Assembly (NCBI GenBank): GCA_910577285.1
Contig: CAJTLO010000008.1
Location: forward strand, 1 to 64,000
DNA: 64,000 nt
Source: an uncultured Rikenellaceae bacterium
Lineage (GTDB): Bacteria; Bacteroidota; Bacteroidia; Bacteroidales; Rikenellaceae
Direction of reading: 5' to 3'
This document shows positions 27,291-36,690 of the stretch, in pieces. The notes below the pieces were generated by a model that saw nothing but the letters and a program-made list of their open reading frames with translations, was not told the DNA's origin and did not search any database. The number at the start of each line of letters is the position of its first letter. Within the stretch, counting starts at the first letter, position 1. The translations under genes and the position numbers were made by a program.

Positions 27291-28367
27291 ATGGCGAAAG
27301 GGAGCGGAAAGACCACATTCAAAGACACGGTAGCCGCCTACGAGCGGCTGCGCCGGGAGATCGCCGGGGGCACCTACGCTCCCGTCTACCTGCTCATGGG
27401 CGAAGAGGGCTACTTCATCGACCGCATCGCCGACCTGCTGGCCGGCTCGGTACTCACCGAGGCCGAACGGGACTTCAACCAGATCGTGGTCTACGGTAAG
27501 GACACCGACGAGGGCACCATCATCAACTACGCCCGCCAGATGCCCATGATGGGGCGTTACGAGGTCATCATCGTCAAGGAGGCGCAGTCGCTGCGCAAAC
27601 CCGAGCAACTCTCCCTCTACACGGCGGCCCCTTCGCCATCGACCATTCTCGTCATCTGCTACAAGGGCAAGAGCCTCGACAAACGCACGCAACTCTACAA
27701 ACACATCGCCCAAAAGGGAGAGGTGCTCGAGTCGGTGCGTCCGCGCGACTACGAGATCACGGCCTGGCTGGGCGACTTCGTCAAGTCGAAGGGGTGCGGC
27801 ATCGACCCCAAAGCACTGGGCATGCTCACCGACCACCTCGGCACCGACATCGCCCGTATATCCAACGAGCTGAACAAGCTGCTCACCTACCTGCCCGAGG
27901 GCACGAAGCAGATCACCGCGCAGCACATCGAGGACAACATAGGCATCAGCAAGGACTTCAACAACTTCGAACTGACGAAGGCCGTCTCGGAAAAGAACAT
28001 GGCCCGCGCCATGCTCATCGCCGACCACTTCCGGCGCAACCCGAAAGACAACCCGCTCACGGTGACGATCAGCGCCCTCTTCACCCATTTCCAGCGCATC
28101 TTCATCGTCAACTACAAACGATGGGAGGTCCGTCACAAGAACACCCCTCCCCCCTCGGACGCCGAACTGAGCGCCCTGCTGAAGCTCCCCAACCCCTTTT
28201 TCCTCAACGAATACAAACAGGCCGCCACGCTCTATCCCAACCGCAAGGTATTCCACATTCTCGGACTGTTGCGCGAATACGACATGCGCAGCAAGGGTAT
28301 CGGAGGCGTTTCCCAGGACGAGAACGAACTGTTGCGGGAACTGCTCCTCAAGATCTTCATGGCATGA
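27291..28367 (+). CDS. holA: DNA polymerase III delta subunit
   Basis: A 358-residue clamp-loader subunit. It has a DNA_pol3_delta N-domain with PVYLLMGEEGYFIDRIADLL, ARQMPMMGRYEVIIVKEAQS, and a helical C-domain with IARISNELNKLLTYL and FNNFELTKAVSEKN. It opens the sliding clamp in the gamma complex. Its stop overlaps the next ATG (ATGA). Confidence 0.92.
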   Translation: MAKGSGKTTFKDTVAAYERLRREIAGGTYAPVYLLMGEEGYFIDRIADLLAGSVLTEAERDFNQIVVYGKDTDEGTIINYARQMPMMGRYEVIIVKEAQSLRKPEQLSLYTAAPSPSTILVICYKGKSLDKRTQLYKHIAQKGEVLESVRPRDYEITAWLGDFVKSKGCGIDPKALGMLTDHLGTDIARISNELNKLLTYLPEGTKQITAQHIEDNIGISKDFNNFELTKAVSEKNMARAMLIADHFRRNPKDNPLTVTISALFTHFQRIFIVNYKRWEVRHKNTPPPSDAELSALLKLPNPFFLNEYKQAATLYPNRKVFHILGLLREYDMRSKGIGGVSQDENELLRELLLKIFMA

Positions 28368-29197
28368 GCCCCACACCGCACATACTCCTCAACGGCACCC
28401 TCTGCGACGGTCGGCAAGGAGATCCCGCCCCGGAAAGGCTCCTGCACGACAACTACATCCATGCCACGGTGAACACCGCAGCCCACCGGGCGCTCCACCT
28501 CAACAAACACCTCGCCTACGCCGCCGCATCCTACAGCAAGCTCTACGGCTCGGCGCCGCAATTCGACGCGGCACGCCTGCGCGAACACATAGCGGCCCTG
28601 CTGGATGCCGACCGCATGCCGCGACTGGGCAACATCGTCCGCCTCTACCTGCTGCCCCCGCAACGGAACGGCACCTCGGCGCCCGACCTGCTGCTTTCGG
28701 TCGACCACTCCACCATTTACCGCGGTTACGAGCTGGCGAGCATCCGCCCCAAAGCGGTGCTGACCAATTACGAAATCCCTTTCTGCGGTCACCGCACCGC
28801 CGTTTCGCTCACCACCTCGCGCTACATGCAGGCATTCGCCGAACGTTCCGGATGCCACGTCGCCCTGCATTGCAACCGGGCCGGATACCTGGTGTCGTGC
28901 GGCGAATACCCCGTTTTCCTCGCCCGCGACGGCGTCCTCTTCACCCCGCCCGCCGAAACGTTTGCCGCCTGCACCGAACGCGACCTGATGTTCCGGGCCT
29001 GCTCCTTGGCGGGCATCCCCGTCACGGAACGCCCCATCGCCGCCTCGGAGCTCCCCGATGCCGACGAGCTGATGGTATTCAACCACACGGGACTCCAAAG
29101 CCTCCTCTCCTTGGGGAACTACTACTTCTACAACCTGCTCGCGCTACGCATCGAAAAGGTGCTCGGCACCCTCACCGAAGAGGGATTGCAGCTCTGA
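28364..29197 (+). CDS. aminotransferase class IV-like protein lacking the PLP lysine
   Basis: A 277-residue protein with the fold-type IV pattern (branched-chain/D-amino-acid aminotransferases, ADC lyase). The C-half has YPVFLARDGVLFTPP, AGIPVTERPIAASELPDADE and a final helical region. In the segment that normally holds the catalytic lysine, just before the R-Y-x-x-x-A helix, this protein reads AVSLTTSRYMQAFAER with no Lys. It may therefore be inactive, use another residue, or not bind PLP as a Schiff base. The start ATG 28364 overlaps the holA stop by 4 bases. Confidence 0.65.
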   Translation: MSPTPHILLNGTLCDGRQGDPAPERLLHDNYIHATVNTAAHRALHLNKHLAYAAASYSKLYGSAPQFDAARLREHIAALLDADRMPRLGNIVRLYLLPPQRNGTSAPDLLLSVDHSTIYRGYELASIRPKAVLTNYEIPFCGHRTAVSLTTSRYMQAFAERSGCHVALHCNRAGYLVSCGEYPVFLARDGVLFTPPAETFAACTERDLMFRACSLAGIPVTERPIAASELPDADELMVFNHTGLQSLLSLGNYYFYNLLALRIEKVLGTLTEEGLQL

Positions 29198-29768
29198 CCG
29201 CCCCGCCTCCGCGACACGCTCTGCACCCCGACGCACCCCGCGAAGCGGCTACGGCGAGCTGCCGGGCCCCGACGCCCCTTCGCCGACGCACCCAGTCCTA
29301 CCTGCAACAGGGGCGGCCGATGCCGTACCCCGACACGAACCGCCCCGGACAACGGACAACGCGACCGTGTATCGCATGCGTCCGGAACGCGACCGTACGA
29401 GGTCCCCGCACGAGAAACGAAGCCCCCGCCCGCACCTCCTCCCCGACACCGTGCACGAAACCGGAACGGCGCATCGGCACCCACTTCAATATTCCGGACA
29501 CACCTTGCCCAAACAATCCTCCGAAGGGCATGCTAATCCGCCGCAAAAAACTCTCCTACAAACAACCACAAGGAAGAAAGAAGATCCGAAAAACACCGAA
29601 AAGAGGCCGCCCGACGCACTGCGGGACGACCTCTTGTCATTGTATCGGGATGCAACGTCCGGCACCGGGCGACGCCCCCCCCGAACGAGGAGGCGCACTG
29701 GCGCCACACTGCCGAATCTCGAGGAATCAGGCACGCGAGAGCAAAGCGCCGCCCCCGGCCCGCGCCGC
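29198..29768. other. intergenic region between convergent genes
   Basis: A gap of about 570 bases. Open frames here are short or only reflect high GC, and none shows a family motif. The middle third is poorer in G. The only signal I see is the terminator at 29601-29635. Confidence 0.5.
29598..29635 (-). terminator. terminator of the M23 peptidase gene
   Basis: On the minus strand AAGAGG (29630-29635) pairs with CCTCTT (29601-29606), with an inner CCCG/CGGG pairing, followed by TT and a T-rich stretch. It lies 134 bases past the stop. Confidence 0.5.
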
Positions 29769-31523
29769 TCAGCGGTAATAACTCCCCTTGTACACGGCCG
29801 TATTGCCGACACCGTCCTTCACCCGAAGCTCCACTTCGTGCCGACGCCCCGTACCGCTCACTTCGTCGTCGAAGTAGTGGTAGAGCATTCCGTGCACCGT
29901 ATCGTGTTCGAGCATCACCCACTTTCCGTCCACCGTGGCGGAATAGGAGGCTACTCCGGAGAAATCGTCGCTTATCCGGAACCCGATGCGCCGTTCGCCG
30001 GAGAGGTCGGCCCCCGACCGGAACGACGGAGCGATGGTCGGTTTCACCGTATCGGCCGCAGCGCACCACACCCCGAAAAGGGAGGCCCGGCCCGTCACCG
30101 CACCGTCGGCATACTTGGCGGCAGAGGCGGCAAGCCTCCCCTTGTCGGTCAGCCGGGCGATCACGACCTTATCGCGCAGCTCCTCCGGCACATCCGCCCG
30201 GAACGAGAGGACCACGGGTGCCTGAAGAGGCACCGACGCCCGATGAACGGCATAGAAATCCGAGAGGATACGCGTCCCCTTCCCCACGCTTACCGCCGGA
30301 GGCGAGGCCAGCTTCCGCTGCTCATAGAAAAGGGATTCGTAGAGCGCCCCGGCAGGAATCGTCACTTTCAAGCCGTCGGTCGTCCGGGCGTAGTGGCGTC
30401 GGAAATCCACCGCCTCGGCCGACGTCGGGATGCTGACGGTGGCCCCCGCCGCCGACGGATCGTAGGTCACGGGAAAGGTCAGCACCGCCCTGTTACCGCT
30501 GTCGTCCACCACTTCGATCCGCACCCGTTCGATTCCCGAGGCGGGGTCTATCAGGCCGCGATCCACCGCATGCGGGTAGAAAGGCATCGCCCCCTCGTTC
30601 AGCACGGCCAACCGGAACACATCGTTGGAGGTGGCACCGTTCAGCACGTAATCCGAAACCACCTTGGCGAAATGATTCTCCCCGAAGGTAAAGCCGTCCA
30701 TCAGGTACTCCACGTGCGGCTCGCCGTCCACCGAAAGGGCGATGCGATAGGCGGCCATCGAACCGTTCACGTCGTTCTTGCGATCCATCGTCTCCACGCA
30801 GAAATAGCCCCGGCCCGGCAACACCATGGGGGCGGCCAACGTATAACGGGCATCGCCCTCCGCGACCGTAGCGGCCTTGGCGACAAGGGTGTGCACGGGA
30901 ACGCCCGTGAGCGTATCCACCAGGTAGTAGCTGACGCCGAAAATCCGGGGAGGCAGATCGTCCTTCACCCGGTAGTACCCTCGGCCGATGGGATTCACCG
31001 TCCGCTGCGACGCCCCTTCGCGTATCTCGAAGTGGAGATGCGGCCCGAACGAATTGCCCGAGTTGCCCGACAGGCCGATCACCTCGCCTCTCTTCACGGG
31101 GAAACGGCCCGCCGCGGGAAAGAGGTCTATATCGTTGCGCTGCTGCCGGTACCGCTCACTGCGCACATACTCCTCCACCTCCGGGGTGAACTTGCTGAGG
31201 TGACCGTAGACCGAGATATTGCCGTCGGGGTGCGCCACATAGACCACATTGCCATACCCGTAAGGCTTCACGCCGATCCGGTAGATCTGCCCGTCTTCGA
31301 TGGCGAGTACCTTCTTGCCCTCGACGCCCCCGGTACGGAAGTCGACACCCGAATGGAAACGGGTGGAACGGAGCTTCCCGAAATTGGAGGAGCTCTGCAA
31401 TACCGAAATTCCGAGCGGAATTCCGTAATCCTGCGCACAGGCACCGCCGTCCGGCAGCGCCGCTCCGACCGCTACCGCAGCGAAAACCGACAACCATTTT
31501 CTGAAAATAATCGAAACATTCAT
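29769..31523 (-). CDS. exported M23 family metallopeptidase
   Basis: A 584-residue protein with a signal peptide (about residues 1-30, ending GACAQ). A LytM/M23 domain at residues 50-170 carries the zinc ligands FHSGVDFR, YGHLSKF and PHLHFEIR. A long beta-rich C-terminal part of unknown role follows (about residues 180-584). These enzymes cut peptide cross-links of peptidoglycan or activate amidases. The early peptidase domain and large C-terminal extension are usual for Bacteroidetes homologues. It is not tightly linked to recX, which lies 220 bases upstream. Confidence 0.85.
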   Translation of the reverse strand: MNVSIIFRKWLSVFAAVAVGAALPDGGACAQDYGIPLGISVLQSSSNFGKLRSTRFHSGVDFRTGGVEGKKVLAIEDGQIYRIGVKPYGYGNVVYVAHPDGNISVYGHLSKFTPEVEEYVRSERYRQQRNDIDLFPAAGRFPVKRGEVIGLSGNSGNSFGPHLHFEIREGASQRTVNPIGRGYYRVKDDLPPRIFGVSYYLVDTLTGVPVHTLVAKAATVAEGDARYTLAAPMVLPGRGYFCVETMDRKNDVNGSMAAYRIALSVDGEPHVEYLMDGFTFGENHFAKVVSDYVLNGATSNDVFRLAVLNEGAMPFYPHAVDRGLIDPASGIERVRIEVVDDSGNRAVLTFPVTYDPSAAGATVSIPTSAEAVDFRRHYARTTDGLKVTIPAGALYESLFYEQRKLASPPAVSVGKGTRILSDFYAVHRASVPLQAPVVLSFRADVPEELRDKVVIARLTDKGRLAASAAKYADGAVTGRASLFGVWCAAADTVKPTIAPSFRSGADLSGERRIGFRISDDFSGVASYSATVDGKWVMLEHDTVHGMLYHYFDDEVSGTGRRHEVELRVKDGVGNTAVYKGSYYR

Positions 31524-31743
31524 CTTGCTATCTTTTTCTCGTTTCTATCTCTCTCCCGTTCGACCCGCCCCTGCGGGCAGGCGCCTTCACGACACACCAC
31601 CGGCCGGTCGGCCCCCGAACGGCAAGCTCCCCTTTCGGCCCGCCGGCATCCCGCCTCAACCGCACGGGAAGCGCACCGCTCCGCAACTTGCTTCCGACGC
31701 GCTCCCGCCACGCAAGCGTTCCGCCACGGACCGCAACAACGGC

Positions 31744-32271
31744 TCACTCCTCCTCTTCGTCGGCACCCCGTCGTTGCAGGGCCCGCGAGGCCGCCTCCAC
31801 GACGGCATCGTAGTCGTAGCCGCGGGAGAGGCCGAAACGGACGAGTTTTCCTTTCATTTCATATACCGTGCCCGAAAGCCCCCTGAGCTTACGGTCGAGC
31901 AACTCCTGCAACCGATCGGCCATCCCCTCGGCCCGATACTCCTGCGCGAGAGCCTCTTCGGCCACGGCCGGGGCGATCCCCTTGGCACGCAGCCCCGCCC
32001 GCACCTTATGGATTCCCCATCCGGCCAACGAAGCCTTTTCGCGCACATACGCAGCGGCAAAACGCCTGTCGTCTATGAATCCCGCCTGGCAAAGGCGCTG
32101 CAACACCCGCTCCCTGTCGGCTTCCGGCACATTCCACCGTCGCATGAGCCGCATCGCATCGCCGCTGGAACGCTCCGCCCGCGCCGCATAACGCATCAGC
32201 CCCGACAACGCCTCCTCGGCACTCCTGGCCCGCTTCACACGCTCAGGATACTCTTCCCTCTCTTTTTCCAT
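31744..32271 (-). CDS. recX: regulatory protein RecX
   Basis: A 175-residue helical protein with the three-repeat RecX pattern (EEALSGLMRYAARAERSSGD, RVLQRLCQAGFIDDRRFAAA, WGIHKVRAGLRAKGI). RecX restrains RecA filament growth. It lies 3 bases after prmC in the same direction and is probably co-transcribed with it. No recA is nearby. Confidence 0.88.
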   Translation of the reverse strand: MEKEREEYPERVKRARSAEEALSGLMRYAARAERSSGDAMRLMRRWNVPEADRERVLQRLCQAGFIDDRRFAAAYVREKASLAGWGIHKVRAGLRAKGIAPAVAEEALAQEYRAEGMADRLQELLDRKLRGLSGTVYEMKGKLVRFGLSRGYDYDAVVEAASRALQRRGADEEEE

Positions 32272-32274
32272 CGC

Positions 32275-33138
32275 TCACCTCTTCACGCACTGCACCATCC
32301 GCGGTCGGCCGTTCATATCGTGCCGGCACTCCACATCGACGAATCCGCCCTCCGCGAGGAGCCGGCAAACGCCCTCGGCAAAATCTTCATGTATCTCGAA
32401 AAAGAGTCTTCCTCCGGGCACCAGCAACCGCGCGGCCTTGCGTCCGATCTCGCGATAGAAAAGCAGCGGATCGGCATCCTCCACGAAAAGCGCTTCGGCA
32501 GGCTCGTACAACCGCACGTTGTCGCGCATGAGCGCATACTCCGAACGCGGGATGTAGGGGGGATTGGACACGATCGTATCGTACCGGTCGCGCGGCAAGG
32601 CCGCCGCGAACGTCCCGTAGGGGGCCGTCGCATCGGCACGGACCAGACGCAACGTCACGCCGTTCGCCGCCGCATTCGCCGCCGCAAAATCCAGCGCCTG
32701 CGGCGAGATGTCCGCCGCATCGACCGTGGAAGCGACCAGCAACCGCGCCAACGCCACGGCAATGGCACCGCTTCCGGTCCCCACGTCCAGCAGGCGCACC
32801 CCTTCGCGGCCGGCATACTCCGCCGCAATCCATTGCACGAGCTCCTCCGTTTCGGGACGGGGTATCAACACCCCTTCCCCGACGCGGAACGGCATTCCGT
32901 AGAACTCCGTCCGCCCGGTCACATACTGCAAGGGGACATGCGCGGCGATCCGCCGGCACGCCTCCTCCAACCGCTCTCCGTCGCACACGACCTCCGCACC
33001 GGGATCGGTCACGGCCTCCGCCCGGCGGAAGCCGCAAAAACATTCGGCCACCTCGAAGGCAATGGCACGCGCCTCGCCCGCCGTGTAGGCATCGGGCACG
33101 GCACGGCGTATCTTCTCCAAAATCTCTCTGCGTTGCAT
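32275..33138 (-). CDS. prmC: release-factor glutamine N5-methyltransferase
   Basis: A 287-residue enzyme that methylates the GGQ glutamine of release factors. It has an N-terminal helical domain with QYVTGRTEFYGMPF, an AdoMet-binding LLDVGTGSGAIAVALA, and the catalytic NPPYIPRSE. The start ATG 33138 follows a -7 box only 7 bases upstream, so the mRNA may be leaderless. It is first in a prmC-recX pair. Confidence 0.93.
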   Translation of the reverse strand: MQRREILEKIRRAVPDAYTAGEARAIAFEVAECFCGFRRAEAVTDPGAEVVCDGERLEEACRRIAAHVPLQYVTGRTEFYGMPFRVGEGVLIPRPETEELVQWIAAEYAGREGVRLLDVGTGSGAIAVALARLLVASTVDAADISPQALDFAAANAAANGVTLRLVRADATAPYGTFAAALPRDRYDTIVSNPPYIPRSEYALMRDNVRLYEPAEALFVEDADPLLFYREIGRKAARLLVPGGRLFFEIHEDFAEGVCRLLAEGGFVDVECRHDMNGRPRMVQCVKR

Positions 33139-33145
33139 TCTCCGT

Positions 33146-33153
33146 CAAAATTA
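33146..33153 (-). promoter_or_regulatory. -7 box for prmC-recX
   Basis: The minus-strand sequence TAATTTTG matches TAnnTTTG and ends 7 bases before the prmC ATG. Confidence 0.45.
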
Positions 33154-33240
33154 CGCAAACGGCACCGAAAATCCAACCGGCCCACACCCGCACAGGCTTC
33201 TCGCCGCACCCGCGCGGGCCCGCTCCCTCCGCCTCCGGCA

Positions 33241-33272
33241 TTTGTCCGTCCGCCATTTTATCGCTACTTTTG
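33241..33272 (+). promoter_or_regulatory. Bacteroidetes-type promoter
   Basis: TTTG (33241-33244), 20 bases, TACTTTTG (33265-33272): a full consensus match 17 bases before the small membrane-protein gene. Confidence 0.75.
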
Positions 33273-33289
33273 CGAAAACACCGCCGATC

Positions 33290-33490
33290 ATGCCAAGACA
33301 ACTCACGCCGGAAGAACTGGAGATCATCCGGCAGACCGAAAGGGAAGGTGCCGAGCTCGCCGAACGGGAACAAGGCCGAAACGGGGCGCAGGGAACCCTG
33401 CGTCGCATCGAGGGCATCCTGCTCTTTGCCGCCGTCTTCGCCGCCTTCGTATGCATCGCCTGCTTCGTACTGAGCGCCACGGCGAAATAA
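33290..33490 (+). CDS. small single-helix membrane protein
   Basis: A 66-residue protein. The first 40 residues are charged and helical (LTPEELEIIRQTEREGAELA), followed by one membrane helix (ILLFAAVFAAFVCIACFVL) and a short tail, giving a C-anchored layout. ATG 33290 is chosen because the promoter lies just upstream; the earlier in-frame GTG falls inside that promoter. A matching terminator follows. The consensus promoter, short gene and own terminator support a real small gene. The function is unknown. Confidence 0.7.
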   Translation: MPRQLTPEELEIIRQTEREGAELAEREQGRNGAQGTLRRIEGILLFAAVFAAFVCIACFVLSATAK

Positions 33491-33507
33491 GTCCCCGTCC
33501 CTGCATA

Positions 33508-33543
33508 CGAAGAGGGCACGCAACGAATTGCGTGCCCTCTTCG
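33508..33543. terminator. bidirectional terminator
   Basis: A perfect 16-bp stem (33508-33523 with 33528-33543; arms CGAAGAGGGCACGCAA) with loop CGAA, between the small gene and the convergent rluB gene. Confidence 0.8.
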
Positions 33544-33562
33544 ATTTATGAATCCGGTTCGG

Positions 33563-35164
33563 CTACTCGTACTGTCCCGAACGCAGCGCCTGCACCTCCC
33601 GCGGGGTGAGGAAACGCCATTCGCCGCGTTTGAGCCGCTGTTTGGTCAATCCGGCGAAATAGACCCTGTCGAGCTTCGTGACCTTATAGCCCAGGTGTTC
33701 GAACATGCGTCGCACGATACGGTTGCGGCCAGAGTGAATCTCGATGCCTATCTCGGTCTTCTTGGTCCCCACGTAGCTCACCGCATCGGCATGGATCTCC
33801 CCGTCATCGAGTTCGAATCCCTGCACCAGCGCATCCATGTCGGCACGCGTGAGCGGCTTATCCAACGACACCTGATACACCTTCTTCTTCTCGTAGGAGG
33901 GGTGCATCAGCTTCTTCGCCATGTCGCCGTCGTTGGTGATGAGCAACACGCCCAGACTGTTCTTGTCCAGGCGCCCCACCGGATAGACCCTTTCGCGGCA
34001 ACCCTCCTTCAGAAGCTCCATCACCGTCTTGTCGGCGTGAGGGTCCTCCACCGACGTCACATACCCTTTGGGCTTGTTCATCACGATATAGACCTTGCGC
34101 TCGTTGCGGATGACATTGCCGTTGAAACGGATCTCGTCCTCCTGCGACACCTTGGCTCCGAGTTCGGTCACCACCAGCCCGTTGACCGACACCACGCCCG
34201 ACTGGATGAACTCGTCGGCCTCGCGGCGCGAGCAGATGCCCGACATGGCGATGTAGCGGTTGAGCCGGATCTTGTCCTCGATGACCGGCGCGGGAAACGT
34301 GGGATAGTGCTCCGAATCGAATTTGGGCGCACCGGGACGCTTACCTGCCGGCCGCCGGTCGTTCTGCCGACCGCCGTATCCGCCGCCCCGTGTGGCGTAG
34401 GGTCTCTCGCCGTAGCTCTTCCGCTCGCCCGAAGGACGCTCGCCGTAAGGACGATTTTCGCCACCGGCATAATGCCTGTCGCCCCCGGCGGAACGGCCGT
34501 AGGGTTTGCCGCCTTCGCGCTCTCCGTAACCGCGACCCGCACCGCGTTCGCCCTCTTCACGGCCCTCACGCGGCGCATAACGCTCCGAACGACCCTCCTG
34601 CGGACGGTCGCCATACCGGCCGCCCGACTCGCCGTACGAACGACGGTATCCGCCTTCACGGCCCTCACCCCCTTCGGCCGTGCGGAACGTATCGCGACGC
34701 GCCGAGCCCAGGGGACGGTTATGTTCATCGAAATTGGGGTTATAGGATTTGCGACGAGGCTCTCCTTCGCCGGCCCCCTCCTGCGGCCGACGCGGGGCGC
34801 CATACGTCCGATTGCCGTACTCGCTCCGGTGACCGTAGCGACCGGAACCGCTCCCCTCTCCGTTGCGGTCGTACGGTTTCCGCTCGCGATGCTGCCAGTC
34901 GCCTTCCGTCCGGCTGCGCTCCTGCTCGCCGCCTTCGTGCGACGCCGCACCACGGTAGCCGTAAGAACGCCTCTCCCCGCCGTAACGGGAGTTCTCGCGG
35001 GAAAAGCCTCCGTCCCGGTGACGCTCGGTCCGCTCACCGGCTGCCGCATCCTCCGTCCGCGGCCTTCTGTCTTTCACAAATGCCTTATAGGCAGGCTGTC
35101 CCTCCTGCGAACCATCCGTATCTTCCCGATGAGGACGGCCATCCCTGTTTCCGAAATCTTTCAT
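33563..35164 (-). CDS. rluB: pseudouridine synthase (RluB/RsuA family) with long Arg/Gly-rich N-terminus
   Basis: A 533-residue protein. The C-terminal 240 residues are a normal RsuA/RluB enzyme: an S4 domain (RLNRYIAMSGICSRREADEF), VYIVMNKPKGYVTS, the catalytic Asp in VGRLDKNSLGVLLITNDGD, and GRNRIVRRMFEHLGY. It isomerises a uridine in rRNA. The first about 290 residues are low-complexity and disordered, rich in Arg, Gly, Tyr, Glu and Ser (repeats such as SYGERP and RYGDRP). Such RGG/RGY tails often bind RNA. Whether RluB, RluE or RluF specificity applies is unclear. Confidence 0.88.
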   Translation of the reverse strand: MKDFGNRDGRPHREDTDGSQEGQPAYKAFVKDRRPRTEDAAAGERTERHRDGGFSRENSRYGGERRSYGYRGAASHEGGEQERSRTEGDWQHRERKPYDRNGEGSGSGRYGHRSEYGNRTYGAPRRPQEGAGEGEPRRKSYNPNFDEHNRPLGSARRDTFRTAEGGEGREGGYRRSYGESGGRYGDRPQEGRSERYAPREGREEGERGAGRGYGEREGGKPYGRSAGGDRHYAGGENRPYGERPSGERKSYGERPYATRGGGYGGRQNDRRPAGKRPGAPKFDSEHYPTFPAPVIEDKIRLNRYIAMSGICSRREADEFIQSGVVSVNGLVVTELGAKVSQEDEIRFNGNVIRNERKVYIVMNKPKGYVTSVEDPHADKTVMELLKEGCRERVYPVGRLDKNSLGVLLITNDGDMAKKLMHPSYEKKKVYQVSLDKPLTRADMDALVQGFELDDGEIHADAVSYVGTKKTEIGIEIHSGRNRIVRRMFEHLGYKVTKLDRVYFAGLTKQRLKRGEWRFLTPREVQALRSGQYE

Positions 35165-35192
35165 TATTTAAGTATTAATACCATACAGGCAA

Positions 35193-35200
35193 CAAATGTA
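35193..35200 (-). promoter_or_regulatory. -7 box for rluB
   Basis: The minus-strand sequence TACATTTG fits TAnnTTTG, 29 bases before the start codon. The -33 box is not clear. Confidence 0.45.
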
Positions 35201-35256
35201 ACGCATTTTTCATACTTTTACGTCTCTCTATCCGATTTGTTCACTATAAAACGACT

Positions 35257-36444
35257 ATGAAATACGACTTCGACCACATCGTAGACCGCCGCGGGAGCGG
35301 ATGCGTCAAATACGACGACCGATCGGCTTTCGGCAATGCCGACATTATCCCGCTGTGGATAGCCGACATGGACTTCGAGGCCCCCGACTTCATCTGCGAT
35401 GCCATCGCCCGCCGCGCCGCTCACCGCGTATTCGGATACGGCATGCGCAGCGAATCCTACTACCGCGCGATCATGAGCTGGGTAAAACGTCGCAACGGTT
35501 GGGATATCGACGGCAACTGGCTCGATTTCACACCGGGCGTGGTAGCCGGTTTCGTCTTCGCCCTGCGGGCCCTCTCGGCCCCCGGCGACGGGATCGTCAT
35601 CATGCCTCCGGTCTATCCGCCGTTCGCCGCCCAGATAAAAGCCAACGACCGACGGGTGGTGGAGAACCCCCTCGTTCCCGAAGCGGGAAACTACCGCATC
35701 GACTTCGACGACCTCGACCGCAAACTGGAACAGGCGACGGTACTCCTGCTCTGCAACCCCCACAATCCCACCGGACGCGTATTCACCACGCAAGAACTGA
35801 CCCGGATAGCCGCCTTGTGCCGCAAACACGGAGTCCACATCGTGAGCGACGAAATCCACTCCGACCTGGTATTCGCTCCCGGCCGCCACACCCACATCGG
35901 GGCCCTGTGCACCGAAGGACAAAAGTGCATCACCCTGATCGCTCCCACCAAAACCTTCAACATCGCGGGACTCTCCACCTCGACCGCGATCACCCCCGAT
36001 CCTGCGGCTCGGCAGGCGCTGCGGACGGAACTGGGCCGCTACCATGTCGAACAGGGCAACGTCTTCGGTACGGCGGCACTCATCGCAGCCTACAACGACG
36101 GGGAGGAGTGGCTCGACCAGATGCTCGAGTACGTGCACGCCAACATGGAGTTCGCCCTCCGGTTTTTCCGAGAGCGTCTTCCGCAGATCGAGGCACACAT
36201 TCCCGAAGGCACCTACCTCCTGTGGCTCGACCTGCGCGGCCTGGGCATGGAACACGAAGAACTGCTCCGCTTCATGGCCCACGAAGCCGGTGTGGGACTC
36301 AACGACGGCAGCGCCTTCGGGCCGCAGGGCCGCGGCTTCATGCGCATGAACATGGCCACCTCCCGGGCCCTCATCGAGCAGGCCCTCCGTCAAATAGAGA
36401 CGGCCTGGAAAGCGAGAGAGACGGAACGGGCGCAAGAGCGATAG
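35257..36444 (+). CDS. MalY/PatB-type PLP-dependent C-S lyase
   Basis: A 395-residue fold-type I PLP enzyme. It has the MalY signature start (MKYDFDHIVDRRGSGCVKYD), PLWIADMDFEAPDFI, LLCNPHNPTGRVFT, SDEIHSDLVF and the Schiff-base lysine in APTKTFNIAGLSTS, and ends with GFMRMNMATSRALIE. These cystathionine beta-lyase-like enzymes split cystathionine or cysteine to give pyruvate, ammonia and a thiol. The E. coli member also curbs the maltose regulator, but no such regulon is seen here. It is divergent from rluB. Confidence 0.9.
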   Translation: MKYDFDHIVDRRGSGCVKYDDRSAFGNADIIPLWIADMDFEAPDFICDAIARRAAHRVFGYGMRSESYYRAIMSWVKRRNGWDIDGNWLDFTPGVVAGFVFALRALSAPGDGIVIMPPVYPPFAAQIKANDRRVVENPLVPEAGNYRIDFDDLDRKLEQATVLLLCNPHNPTGRVFTTQELTRIAALCRKHGVHIVSDEIHSDLVFAPGRHTHIGALCTEGQKCITLIAPTKTFNIAGLSTSTAITPDPAARQALRTELGRYHVEQGNVFGTAALIAAYNDGEEWLDQMLEYVHANMEFALRFFRERLPQIEAHIPEGTYLLWLDLRGLGMEHEELLRFMAHEAGVGLNDGSAFGPQGRGFMRMNMATSRALIEQALRQIETAWKARETERAQER

Positions 36445-36613
36445 CCTCCGGCCGCCCTTCCGGGCCTCGTCGGGCGGAAACTTTCGCCTCACGAGGGATT
36501 GCCGTGCCTTCCGCCCCGACACACTACGACAAAACAACAAACTGAAAGAAAACACATTACACCGCCACAATCATCCGCCCTGCATAAAAAACGCAAGGAA
36601 TATCTCTTTTCCC

Positions 36614-36644
36614 TTTGCAGTTTCGGAAATACTCCTTATATTTG
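36614..36644 (+). promoter_or_regulatory. tRNA promoter
   Basis: TTTG (36614-36617), 19 bases, TATATTTG (36637-36644): a full consensus match 46 bases before tRNA-Lys. Confidence 0.8.
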
Positions 36645-36690
36645 CAGCGTCTTTAAAGGACCGAAGGTCTTGTCGAAGGACAAACGGAAT

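Noticed and set aside
31520..31747. A minus-strand frame of 75 codons between recX and the M23 gene
   Set aside because: It is Arg/Cys/Gly-rich without motif or ribosome site, and looks like GC-driven noise.
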